NCBI GenBank assembly: GCA_010909725.1
Contig: JAACMV010000023.1
Span: 186,001 to 250,000, forward strand
DNA length: 64,000 nucleotides
DNA from: Picochlorum sp. 'celeri'
Lineage: Eukaryota > Chlorophyta > Trebouxiophyceae
Direction of reading: 5' to 3'
Shown here: positions 18,954 to 28,009 of the stretch, one piece after another
Position numbering within the stretch: position 1 is the first letter of the stretch
Layout of the letters: each line of letters begins with the position of its first letter
Translations under genes and position numbers: made by a program
Notes under the pieces: generated by a model
What the model was told of the DNA's origin: nothing
The model's input: only the letters and a program-made list of their open reading frames with translations
Databases searched by the model: none

Positions 18954-20240
18954 ATCCAGAAAATACCGCCTATCAATAGTTTTAGAATGTACAATATTTT
19001 GTAACAATCCCTCTTGGTCATCTATAACATCCACCAGGAGACATGCACGTGCTATAGCTCTTGTTCTCATCAGCAATTCCTGGTGCTCCTTGAGATTTGA
19101 AAGCGCATTCACAGGAGGAACTCTCTTTTTCACCACATATGTTTTATAAAAAGATCGAAGGACTGTCAGCATACACTGTATGTACTCATCATCACGCGCC
19201 ATTTGGAATATTCGCATGCCTTTTGAAGCAGATTTTGAAACCAAAAATGCCGAGGGTGTGTTTGAGCACAACATCTGAAACTGAAGCTGCGGCACATGTA
19301 GAACATCAACGTATTCTCTTGGACCTCTATCTCTCACATGAAATGCACATTTGCCACGAGACGAACAAGAGAACGTGAATGGACAGGAATTTTTCACCTC
19401 GACTACAGCACATGCATCCAGAAAGCTTCCAAATGTAGATACAGCAACAGATTTGTCGCAAGTATCCATGCACAATGCATCAGGTGTTGCTCCAATAGGA
19501 GGTAAATCATCAGGAGAAAACCCCCGCAAACGAATCTCGTCGTCGTTTAACGCAAATAGCCCAACCTCAAACAACATTTTATCAGTACGCCAATGCTCAC
19601 AGAGAATGGCAAGGGTTGTTGCTTCTTGGGCAGAACCCCATGCGCATCGAACTTTATTAATATCTTTCATACTTTTCAAACTGCGAGCTTTTCGCAGCTT
19701 CAGTCCCTCGAATGCCTCCTCATCAGTATCATTCCCATGTCGTAAACCTTGTTGGTTTGCCAACACATGGGCCTGCTCATTCCTCATACGCCCATGAGCA
19801 TCTCCTTCTGCGCCTGTTGCAGCGCCTATATCATATACATCATCGCAAAGATGATGATAGACGGAAACGATACGGTTGTGAGACAGCCAGCTCTTGTGTA
19901 ACCGCAGTACTTTACCAGCACAAGGTTCATAGAAACCCAATGCAGCATTCAGATTCCCAGTCGTCAATCTACCCGCATGCAACCTACTCCACAGAACATC
20001 ATCTTCCTTAATATAACGATACGATGCTCGACCGTACTCCAACGTCACATCATCACGCTCCGGCAAGCATACAAAAGATGGATGTCCTCGAAGCACAGAC
20101 AGACTTGGGATTGCTCCATACCAAACATTTGGCATCATGCCATGCATTCTCGGCGGCTTTTTCTTGCTCGGTGATCTCGATTCCTGAATCCCTGAATCAG
20201 ATGCGGCATTCAAAATCACCTGATGAGGAATAAGCGCCAT
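18948..20240 (-). CDS. PD-(D/E)XK nuclease (YqaJ/lambda-exonuclease-like)
   Basis: About 430 aa, starting at the ATG before ALIPHQV (20240). The core matches the viral recombinase/exonuclease fold: WGSAQEATTLAIL (helix with Gln/Glu), IGATPDALC (Asp of the active site), AVVEVKNSCP (the E-x-K motif), and LQFQMLCSNTPSAFLVS (the downstream Gln helix). These are all four elements of the YqaJ-type PD-(D/E)XK nuclease. Eukaryotic algae carry stand-alone members of unknown role, possibly in organelle DNA repair or recombination. The N-terminal 190 residues are not recognised. There is no clear targeting peptide. Ends in the shared stop palindrome with VPS35. Confidence 0.75.
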   Translation of the reverse strand: MALIPHQVILNAASDSGIQESRSPSKKKPPRMHGMMPNVWYGAIPSLSVLRGHPSFVCLPERDDVTLEYGRASYRYIKEDDVLWSRLHAGRLTTGNLNAALGFYEPCAGKVLRLHKSWLSHNRIVSVYHHLCDDVYDIGAATGAEGDAHGRMRNEQAHVLANQQGLRHGNDTDEEAFEGLKLRKARSLKSMKDINKVRCAWGSAQEATTLAILCEHWRTDKMLFEVGLFALNDDEIRLRGFSPDDLPPIGATPDALCMDTCDKSVAVSTFGSFLDACAVVEVKNSCPFTFSCSSRGKCAFHVRDRGPREYVDVLHVPQLQFQMLCSNTPSAFLVSKSASKGMRIFQMARDDEYIQCMLTVLRSFYKTYVVKKRVPPVNALSNLKEHQELLMRTRAIARACLLVDVIDDQEGLLQNIVHSKTIDRRYFLDS

Positions 20241-20669
20241 GGTTCCCTTTGAGACGAGAGAAAGAGAAAGAAGCAAAAAGTTTTTCCTTTCTTCTTGTTA
20301 ATGTCTCTCTCCTACCAATCAACGCGCATGCGTATCCACACAGATCTGACTTTTGTTTGCTAAATCACGTTAAAAATATGGCGCGTCGACCAAACTTCAG
20401 TCTTCTTCTTCTTCTTCATGTCGTAGCTGCTGCATCTCTTTGGTGTTAAACACAGCTGTCCGAATACAAGCGCGATGTGGTGGTATTAAAAAAAATAATA
20501 TACAATCTAGTCGATTCGATGCATACTATAAAACATATACGATTGCGCACCGCAAACTATTCAAGGAACAGGGTATGATGATGGAAAACGACAACAACAA
20601 GTGCTAGAAATCACAAAAAGAACAGAAAGGCTCAGACCCAACATTTGGTATCCAGATCCCATAGAATTA
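20241..20669. other. Intergenic
   Basis: 429 bp between the start of the nuclease gene and the 3' end of the His-rich membrane-protein gene, both on the minus strand. A 23-codon plus-strand frame at 20378-20449 encodes a signal-peptide-like sequence, but it is too short to call. Confidence 0.5.
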
Positions 20670-21638
20670 TTATTGGGTGGTATCTCCTTTCATTGCCTGC
20701 TTGACTGGTGCATGTTCCACCACCACCTTTTTGTTATAATACACATCTTCATCCTCACTGTCCACAGCATCATACTCACTGTAATACCTTCTGCGCATGC
20801 ATTGTACCAACTGAAGCATCAGCAGCGACCAAACAGCTGTGCTGAGACCAATCAATGCGACAAAGATAATGAGGCCAATGTTCAGGTTCCCTTCTTCATC
20901 CCACAAGTTCCAGTCAATAGTGTCTGCATCTCCATTAGCAGATCTCAGTCTGGAGGACCAGTCAGTGATGCGGGATTCGGCACTCTGCCACCACGATGAT
21001 ACGTGTTCTTTCATGGAATTCATGCATCGTTTGTGTACATTCCACCAGGTCGATGGCTCCTCTGGCTCCTGCTGATGCTCCATGTGGTGGGCAACGTGTT
21101 GGGAAATGACATCAGAATACCTCGTCTCCAGTTCCTCCTGTAACAGAGGGAGACTCTCCACCAATCGAAGCATCATGTCTCTTGGAGACTCCATAGAACC
21201 GCGCATTGGTCCGTCCATCATATGCTCCACCCGGCGCATAAATCCTGGGCATCTCACCATTCTCTGGTGAATGATTGGCATGTCCATCTTCCTTGGGAAT
21301 TTATCAGATTCAGATGTCGCCACATGCACACTTTCCACAACAAATGGTCCTCCTCTTCTTCCTAGAGCCCACAATGGGCCATTCACAACAATATCAACAG
21401 CAGAGTCTGGCATCTTCCTCTGGGGACCTCCCTCATGTCCCATCATCATGACCGTCGTCATCTTCCTCTCGCTATTGTCTGAGTCGCTATCATCGCCATG
21501 ATGATGATGATGATGGTGACCATGGTGATGACCGTAGGTATCCTCCATATCCATCCCGTGTCTATACCCAGACGCACACGTGGCCAACAACAGCCACAGG
21601 AGAGCTGTCGACAAGACCATGGCTTTCTGGGTTCTCAT
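20670..21638 (-). CDS. His-rich type I membrane protein, unknown function
   Basis: 322 aa. An N-terminal signal peptide (about residues 1-24) is followed by a His cluster, GHHHGHHHHHHHGDDSDSD (about 37-55), which could bind metal or respond to pH. The luminal or external domain contains Met/Arg-rich helices and several Trp residues (ESPRDMMLRLVESLPLLQEE, SSWWQSAESRITDWSS). One transmembrane helix lies near 253-276 (IGLIIFVALIGLSTAVWSLL). A cytosolic tail of about 45 residues carries an acidic YDAVDSEDEDVYY patch that may be a sorting signal. I recognise no family. Single exon. Confidence 0.7.
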   Translation of the reverse strand: MRTQKAMVLSTALLWLLLATCASGYRHGMDMEDTYGHHHGHHHHHHHGDDSDSDNSERKMTTVMMMGHEGGPQRKMPDSAVDIVVNGPLWALGRRGGPFVVESVHVATSESDKFPRKMDMPIIHQRMVRCPGFMRRVEHMMDGPMRGSMESPRDMMLRLVESLPLLQEELETRYSDVISQHVAHHMEHQQEPEEPSTWWNVHKRCMNSMKEHVSSWWQSAESRITDWSSRLRSANGDADTIDWNLWDEEGNLNIGLIIFVALIGLSTAVWSLLMLQLVQCMRRRYYSEYDAVDSEDEDVYYNKKVVVEHAPVKQAMKGDTTQ

Positions 21639-22092
21639 TCTGGGTGCCGTGTATCTTCAATATTGCATCCAAATATACCAAAATCTGACTATTTTATGAC
21701 TCTATACGCGGTATTTCCAAAAGCCGGAAATCCCGAGGGGTATCACGTTTCTATGGATTGCTCCGTCTCGTATGACCCAACTAGAAGCTTGTGATGGTCG
21801 ATAATAATTCTCTATCGCGAAGAGAGCATTAAATTTATATATCTGTGGACCCAAGGCTGACGGCGAGTATCATATCATCAAACACGTGACGTTTGGGATG
21901 AGTCTACAGTCTCCGGTCAACTAATGCCTTTGATAGTAGTAGTCTGTATTGACATACTCTAACGCGCTCTGGCTTCTTCTCACGGCGTTTGTTGTTGCTG
22001 TGTGTCCAATACAAGCGTGTCGAGGAGGATCATGAATGGCACACGCATGTATGCGACTCTATATCTCTCATGCCAACATGGACATCAAAAAG
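21639..22092. other. Intergenic
   Basis: 454 bp between two minus-strand genes: the start of the His-rich protein gene and the 3' end of the DUF1499 gene. It should hold the 5' UTR of the former and the 3' UTR of the latter. No RNA gene or repeat is seen. Confidence 0.5.
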
Positions 22093-23091
22093 TTACATGC
22101 ATGCTTGCTGTAGATGCTGGAGGAATTTCTTATTACGTCTCGCATTCACCCCAATATCGCTGACTCCAAGTCTCAGCTGTCCCTGTGCACGTACCGAGAT
22201 ACCCGATCCATCCTCGGCGTCCTGTATGCTCATAAACAGATCGTCTGCGAATCCAAACACAGTGCTTAATATCCGAGCATGAATGAATGTGCCCCCGTCT
22301 TCATCTGCAGTGTCCTCTAGTATGGTGGAGAAGGCATGTGACTGGACAACCCACTCTCGTGCAATCTGGCCAATGTCATCCTTGGATGCGCATGCTGATG
22401 ACGGTGATGCATGAATAATCTCAGCTTCTATATCCTTGGGCGTCTTCGTAGGTTCGGGTCGCTTTTTTGCCTCACCCAATAATGCTCTTGTATTCTTTTC
22501 ATTCTGTTCCTTGATCTTGCGTGGCAATTCTTCCTTCTTCTTCTTCTCCCCACCAGTGGCACGTCTCTCGCGAGTACTACTATCCACAGTTGCCTTCTTT
22601 CTCGGTATCGTGATGACTGCCTCGATTCTATTGCACCCTAAATACGGAGATGGTGCAGACTCTTGACAACTTGACGGAAATGTATGGATCCCTGGATCAG
22701 GACTGTAGACATGGATTGCAATACACGCTCCAACATACACTGCCACCAGAAACATGGGCCATCGAAACACAGTAAACAGTTTTCGAATTCCATGACTACC
22801 CCAGGACACAATTTTATCAATCATCCATGGAAGAGAGGTTGATTTATTCGTCATGTATGCAGTGCTCAGTGCTGTCATTCCTGTCTTGGCCACCGACAGG
22901 GCCAAGGCAACGCCAAACCAGTACCTCCACAATAGACTAAGCACCGCATGCGTAGCTCCTAGTCCAATGAAGACGCAGCCAAGTGTAATCCAATAGCATT
23001 CAGAGCCACTGCTCGGCACCGTACTAGCTGCATATTTGCCCTTTTTGGGAGTGTTGGAAGACAGTCTGGGGAGCATTGTCTTCCAACCCAA
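22093..23091 (-). CDS. DUF1499 membrane protein
   Basis: 332 aa. Hydrophobic segments lie near residues 33-55, 61-78 and 111-128. The C-terminal half fits the DUF1499 pattern: LGCNRIEAVITIPRKK near the start, a stretch on cell or lumen side, and the closing GQLRLGVSDIGVNARRNKKF, where the RVG-SD-GVNA-R signature is diagnostic. A Lys/Glu-rich insert (about 165-215) breaks the domain. DUF1499 proteins occur in cyanobacteria and plastid-bearing eukaryotes; function is not established. The short N-terminus before the first helix (KTMLPRLSSNTPKK) is basic and Ser-rich, compatible with organelle targeting, but that is inference. Single exon. Confidence 0.72.
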   Translation of the reverse strand: MGWKTMLPRLSSNTPKKGKYAASTVPSSGSECYWITLGCVFIGLGATHAVLSLLWRYWFGVALALSVAKTGMTALSTAYMTNKSTSLPWMIDKIVSWGSHGIRKLFTVFRWPMFLVAVYVGACIAIHVYSPDPGIHTFPSSCQESAPSPYLGCNRIEAVITIPRKKATVDSSTRERRATGGEKKKKEELPRKIKEQNEKNTRALLGEAKKRPEPTKTPKDIEAEIIHASPSSACASKDDIGQIAREWVVQSHAFSTILEDTADEDGGTFIHARILSTVFGFADDLFMSIQDAEDGSGISVRAQGQLRLGVSDIGVNARRNKKFLQHLQQACM

Positions 23092-23314
23092 GCCATATAT
23101 TCTGTGTATCTATGTATTATGATGTATTTGGATTCCATGTATGGTGTATCTCTGACGACTCTAGTTGTTGATTCAAAAAATCATTTTAATTCCGTCAGCG
23201 AGGAATAAAATTTCACAGGTCTGTTTTTGTATACCCTACGGTATATGCGCAGGACACTACAATGTTTTATTACTATTTTCCTATTTTTAATAGTTGCAAG
23301 GATAGACAGTCGCC

Positions 23315-24540
23315 ATGCCGAAAGGAGGGCCACTGGCGTTTCTGAATAAGAAACATTGGCATCCTGGGAGATTGCAGAACCAAGAAAAGGTATGGAAGAA
23401 GGAGCAAGAGGCTGCGAAAGAGCAGCAGAAATTAGAAGACTTACGGAAGCAGATAGAGGAGGAGCGTGCGAAGGAGGAGTTGAATGCTATGGCTGCAGCT
23501 GCAGGAGTGAAAGTGTACGTGCATCGAATCCGGACAGTGCTGTGTGATACTATCGTTCATTTTTGACCAAACCCATATTGTGATGTTGCAGGAGGGAAGA
23601 AAAGTTGGATTGGATGTATCAGGGTGGTGTAGGAGCGATGCATGATGCCAACCAGAGGGAGGAACAGAAGGGGCGTGAGGACCATGCTGCTGGGACACAA
23701 GAGCAGATTGCTGGTGCTGCTGGTGAGCGGGATACATCAAGACCGAGTCTCCCATCGTTTTACGAACAGGATAATCCTTCATCTGCAAACGAGATTTGGC
23801 AAAGGCTTCATGGGGATCCATTAATGATCATGAAGCAACAAGAGCTGCAAGCAAGGAGGTCTATCGTATCAAATCCAGTTAAAATGGACGCCATCAAGAA
23901 GAGGGCAAAGGAAGAAAAGAGAAAGCGGCATAAAAGTAGTGGACATCACCGTCACCACCGTCATGGGGATGAGGGTGAGGATGGTGATGATGAGAGGCGA
24001 AGGAGACGACGTCATCGCTCATCATCGCGGCATAGAAGGCACGATTCTTCATCTCGTCGAGATGAAGAGAGGGCATATAGGCATGAACATAGAAGCTCAC
24101 AGCGAGACGCATCTCCAGTGCAGCATCACCTCCCAACACAGCGAGAGGACCCTCCACACAATGGCCCGCGATATGGCATCTCGTTTGCCTCAAACGCACC
24201 CGAGGCTGTCAGGCAGAAAGATAGATCTTCTGTTATTCAAGATACGCAGAAGCGATTGGAAGAAGCCGCCAGGAAGAAGGAGCAAGAACAACGAGAGCAG
24301 GCTGCTCAGAGACACAAGAAGAGAGTCCACACCACTGGGCGACTGACAGAGGAAGAGAGGCGGCGTAAGCTCGAACAAATGAGCATGTCTGCAAAAGAAT
24401 TTGAGCAACATAGATCGGAGAGGGTATCCACGTATCAAAACAGAGCTCAGGCTGAAGAAAAAGCCCTGTACGATGCAAACAGAAGCAGCACTCGTGACTT
24501 TCTGCGGCGAGAAGCCTTGGATCGATTACATAAAACATGA
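23315..24540 (+). CDS. CWC25: CWC25 splicing factor
   Basis: Exons 23315-23514 and 23592-24540, separated by a 77-nt intron (GTACGT...TTGCAG), giving 382 aa. The N-terminus (LNKKHWHPGRLQNQEKVWKK) is the CIR domain of CWC25. The splice restores EEKLDWMYQGG, the conserved second motif of the family. C-terminal of this lie Arg/His/Ser-rich runs and a helical Glu/Arg-rich tail, typical of spliceosome peripheral proteins. CWC25 joins the spliceosome after PRP2 action and is needed for the first transesterification step. The gene ends 27 bp from the stop of another RNA-processing gene, LSM5, on the opposite strand; this is probably coincidence. Confidence 0.9.
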
Positions 24541-24567
24541 TTTCACTGTATATCTCTTGTAACACGA

Positions 24568-24944
24568 CTACGGTTTTCCTCCAGGAACAAGAGCTGCAAT
24601 AGTATTCCCATTGAGCAAAATTTGGTCCAAGTGGGCAGATTCCTCAATCTTACCTTCTTCATTTCTATCAAATTCTGTAACATCTTCTAGTACCATATTT
24701 ACATAGACATCGAATCCCCTGCATCGAAGACGACTGTGTGAGTCTCACGCATCCATCTATTCAAGTGCCTGACGTACCTCAGTGTCCCTACCAGTTCCTT
24801 TTCTCCCTTCATAAGAATCCAGATTTTACTACCAATACATTTATCAAGGAGTTCAGAGGGTAGAATCTGACTGGGGTTGGGAACTCCACCAGCGTCTCTC
24901 GTGTGCTGTCCACCAGGTCCTCGAGAGGTATTCTGAGCAAACAT
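24568..24944 (-). CDS. LSM5: LSM5, U6 snRNA-associated Sm-like protein
   Basis: Exons 24778-24944 and 24568-24718 (minus strand), giving 105 aa. The 59-nt intron 24719-24777 (GTACGT...GATGCAG) is the shortest in the window. Without splicing the frame stops early; with it the Sm fold reads [40 protein letters not shown] and [15 protein letters not shown], a near-complete match to LSM5. LSM5 is part of the LSm2-8 ring on U6 snRNA and of the cytosolic LSm1-7 decay ring. The N-terminal 20 residues are Gly/Gln-rich and not conserved. Confidence 0.95.
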
Positions 24945-25321
24945 GATGCTAGGAGCATCAACTGATATCTCAGACTACTCTACTACTTTGTATTTATTAA
25001 TGTGTGCATTGCAGCCGCAGTATCGGTGGTATGAACTACAAGGACTGCATTTTTTTTAATTCCCATTTCTGAATATCATGATAGCAATTGAATCAGGAGA
25101 AACTCTGGTGGGCCATCTAAAGCTGGGATGTACCTCATTCTACAGCTGTGTCTGCCTGCAGACAGGAGTTCCATCTCCAGAGATGGGTTCATGCATGGAC
25201 ACACACGTGTAAGGAGATTCTTGATATTACATGGAAGGTAGGATATGCCTACTATGTACAAATATTGATTTTCCTCATGTGTACAAATGGTGCACATGGC
25301 ATCTGTATTATTCTCTTTTCC
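24945..25321. other. Intergenic
   Basis: 377 bp between LSM5 and the CAP-domain gene, both on the minus strand. I see no snRNA, tRNA or repeat in it. Confidence 0.5.
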
Positions 25322-26287
25322 TTAACAACGGAAGCAGAAACGTCCTCCAAAGTAGCAGCAGAGCTGTTGCTGTGGTGGTGGTGGAGGAGGAGGAGGAGGA
25401 GGAGGTGGTGGTGGTGGGGCTGGGCGAGATGGCGATGTTGGTGGACTCTGTGGGCAGAGCCATGGGCGGCAAATGTTGAAAACGCAGCACTCTGGCCCAA
25501 GAGGCGCTGGCGTTGGTGTTGGCGTCGGCGGTGGTGTCGGTGTAGGCGTTGGTGTTGGTGGTGAAGAAGGAGGCGTTGGAGGTGAGGCACCGCATGGGCT
25601 TGGCTCTCCTTCTTCCCCAACCTGGCTCGCAAAAGACCCAATCACATTTCCAGCTGGGTAGTATTGGCACACTAGAAAGTTTCCAAAGGAGCAGCTGCGA
25701 ACACCACATCCCACCTGAATCGTGCTTTTCCAGACAATCTGTGTAAAATGGCCAGTGGCTGAGGAAAACCCAGGCCCTCCTGGTGGAGGATACAGACTCT
25801 CTTCATTAATCCACAACCGCGTTCCGTCCAAGCATGATAAACCAGTTCCACTGGCCAAATTCTCTCCATAATTCGTGTTGCTGTGAGCAAACACACAGGT
25901 ATCGGCAACCTTTTGTGAGGCCTCTGCCAACGTGCGAGACCAGAGGAGTGGCGCAGCACCATACCTCTCTCTCGCAGCGTTATGCGCATCCAAAACCTGC
26001 TGTGCATCAGCACATGTGCCAATCTTATCCTCCGGAATGATTGTGCTCATGCCGCACGTTTGCGTTGAGGAGTCAACGTCAAAGGTCTCACCAACAACAC
26101 ACTCCGGATGTTGTTCCTGTTCCTGTTCGGATACAAAGCACAGTGGCTCTCCTGACTGAAATTCATATATTTTAAAATCTGAAGAAGGCAGTTGTGTCGA
26201 GGAGGCAAGATTCCTCGCGTCCGCGGCGCTATGCGACAGCACGAGCAGCGACACTAACAACGCCATTGATTTCGACATATTCTGCAT
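25322..26287 (-). CDS. Secreted CAP/SCP (PR-1-like) protein with Pro-rich Cys-tailed C-terminus
   Basis: 321 aa, starting at the ATG before QNMSKSM, which gives a signal peptide (LLVSLLVLSHSAADA). After about 80 residues comes a CAP domain (about 88-225): VLDAHNAARERYGAAPLLWS, then NYGENLASG, SATGHFTQIVWKSTIQVGCG and FLVCQYYPAGN. The CAP1/CAP2 motifs and the His/Glu cavity residues are present. The C-terminal 90 residues are Pro/Ser/Thr repeats (PTPTP) with a 15-residue polyproline run, flanked by Cys pairs (PECCVFNICRPWLC and QLCCYFGGRFCFRC). This tail resembles wall-anchored hydroxyproline-rich proteins of green algae; the glycosylation is inferred. Confidence 0.9.
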   Translation of the reverse strand: MQNMSKSMALLVSLLVLSHSAADARNLASSTQLPSSDFKIYEFQSGEPLCFVSEQEQEQHPECVVGETFDVDSSTQTCGMSTIIPEDKIGTCADAQQVLDAHNAARERYGAAPLLWSRTLAEASQKVADTCVFAHSNTNYGENLASGTGLSCLDGTRLWINEESLYPPPGGPGFSSATGHFTQIVWKSTIQVGCGVRSCSFGNFLVCQYYPAGNVIGSFASQVGEEGEPSPCGASPPTPPSSPPTPTPTPTPPPTPTPTPAPLGPECCVFNICRPWLCPQSPPTSPSRPAPPPPPPPPPPPPPPPQQQLCCYFGGRFCFRC

Positions 26288-26923
26288 CGTCAATGAATAT
26301 TGTACACGAGAATTCCCGTGTAACAATAAATACAGAAAAAAATTGATCACAAGGGACACGCATGCGCCTGTATTGTCCCACACGCAGGTGGATCAGTTGG
26401 CAGCAGCAAAAAAGTCAACGCTCTCCCGGAGAGATCTTTAGAGATCTGTCTCTCTGCCGAGACCAGACTGGTGTTGGTTCCTCTTTCCAATCCATGCGGC
26501 ATAGAGATGCGAAGCAATCATTTCCGCCACCTACTATGACTTTAACAGAAAGCACCATGTGTTCTGAAATACCAGTCTGCTGGTAGACTAACAGGTATGA
26601 TGCCTGGAGAGTGAATGAAGTGGCGCCACATCATGACATGAAACCAATCCTGACAGCGAGGTGCAAGAGTCAACGCATGTTGGCAATGCCACGTAGGAAT
26701 CAAATCATGAGACAACAACATGTATTGATCACCAATACAACAACAAGAGCATCATGTATGCATGTAGAGAAAAATGAGGCAGAGAGAAAAAATCCCCAAG
26801 AATACAAATGCCATGCAAACAACTTGACCAAATCGCCGAGGCACATGTCCATATGCACAAGAACAATGATATGCATGTATTACAGGAGAACAAAAATAAA
26901 CATAATCTATATGCATTCATCAT
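26288..26923. other. Intergenic
   Basis: 636 bp between the CAP-protein start and the 3' end of CHCHD2, both on the minus strand. A short direct repeat with AGAGATCT units occurs near 26430-26450. The plus-strand open frames are low in complexity and unconvincing. Confidence 0.45.
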
Positions 26924-27331
26924 CTACTGAGACAGAGCAATCCTGCACTCTTGCATCCTTTCAAAGAAGACTCTGCAGGCATCCATATCACCGCCTGACA
27001 ACGACATGCAGTCACTGAATGCCTTTGCTTGCTCCCCGCACTCCATTTTCTCCTGTACAATCGTCTCAGCTGCCTGCTGTGCCTCCACTGGCTGCACTGG
27101 ACCATAGCGTGGCCCCAGAACAGCATCCACTGCCCTATGGGCCATAGCACTTCCTCCCCCAAATGCCATTCCTTGCATCACTGTTCCCATAAGACCTGGA
27201 GAAGAGCTCGTCGCTTGCTGAGGTGCAGGTGGTGGAGCTGCCTTGGTTCGCTGCGGTGGTGGAGCAGAGGCAGACGTAGAGAACCTACGTCCACTACCAC
27301 CTCGTGGTGACGCAGAACGACGCCTTCCCAT
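26924..27331 (-). CDS. CHCHD2: CHCHD2/MIX17-like mitochondrial twin CX9C protein
   Basis: 135 aa. The N-terminus is basic and Ser/Pro/Arg-rich (a mitochondrial presequence type). A Gly/Met-rich hydrophobic segment follows (LMGTVMQGMAFGGGSAMAHR, about 47-66), and the C-terminal CHCH domain has two exact CX9C motifs, CGEQAKAFSDC and CRVFFERMQEC. This order is that of CHCHD2/CHCHD10 and yeast MIX17, imported into the intermembrane space by the MIA40 pathway. Members influence cristae, COX and stress signalling. Single exon. Confidence 0.9.
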   Translation of the reverse strand: MGRRRSASPRGGSGRRFSTSASAPPPQRTKAAPPPAPQQATSSSPGLMGTVMQGMAFGGGSAMAHRAVDAVLGPRYGPVQPVEAQQAAETIVQEKMECGEQAKAFSDCMSLSGGDMDACRVFFERMQECRIALSQ

Positions 27332-27609
27332 GACAACGTGTTAAATACTACCGTGAGAATAAGAATAAAAATAAAATTACTACCTCACCGTGGAAGAAAA
27401 CCCTGTCGGGTCATCTAGAAGTCTCGCACTCTGATGATGCAGATGCATGTTCCTTTCTAACAATCTCTTTGACCGATGATTCCTTACCCATCTCAGAATG
27501 CACGTTTCTCTCTCTTTCTCTAGCGTCATTCCTCCATGGTTCAGGATACCATGGTTCCTGTGAGTATATAAATATTTTAGATTGACGTGAATACAAAGAG
27601 CAGACAGAG

Positions 27610-27840
27610 ATGTCGTCCACAGCAGCAGCATCTTCCTATTGGCGAGTGGCAGGGATGTCCTACCTGAAATATTCCAATCTGTGTGCGGATATGGTCCGGA
27701 GTGTTCTGAAAGAACCTGCTAAAAAAGCTGCCCAGGCTAGAGAGGCTATTTACTATAGGTCTGCTGTGTGGAAGGATGGAGCTCCTGAGAAACAGGTCAT
27801 TACGGACATTACTGGGGGAACATCTGGGAAACTGAGTTGA
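27610..27840 (+). CDS. ATP15: Mitochondrial ATP synthase epsilon subunit
   Basis: 76 aa. The sequence SYWRVAGMSYLKYSNLCADM followed by VRSVLKEPAKKAA is the conserved form of the mitochondrial F1 epsilon subunit (ATP15/ATP5F1E; W-R-AGM-Y--YSN). It sits in the central stalk with gamma and delta and has no cleaved presequence. Length is normal. A TGTAA poly(A)-type element lies about 60 bp after the stop (27898-27902). Confidence 0.93.
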   Translation: MSSTAAASSYWRVAGMSYLKYSNLCADMVRSVLKEPAKKAAQAREAIYYRSAVWKDGAPEKQVITDITGGTSGKLS

Positions 27841-28009
27841 AGCTGTGTTGTTGATACATATAGTCTGTATATTTTGCTCTTCTTTTTCAACGTGTGGTGT
27901 AAAATGATGATGGAAGCGGTTTTTACAGTCCTTGTTTACATACACCGAGTATTCTTCAAGCAGAATGTAAAATACCTGTTATTCTTTTGATTATTTTTCA
28001 TGCTCATCA

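Noticed and set aside
20378..20449. 23-codon signal-peptide-like frame
   Set aside because: Too short, with no downstream exon before the next gene on the opposite strand.
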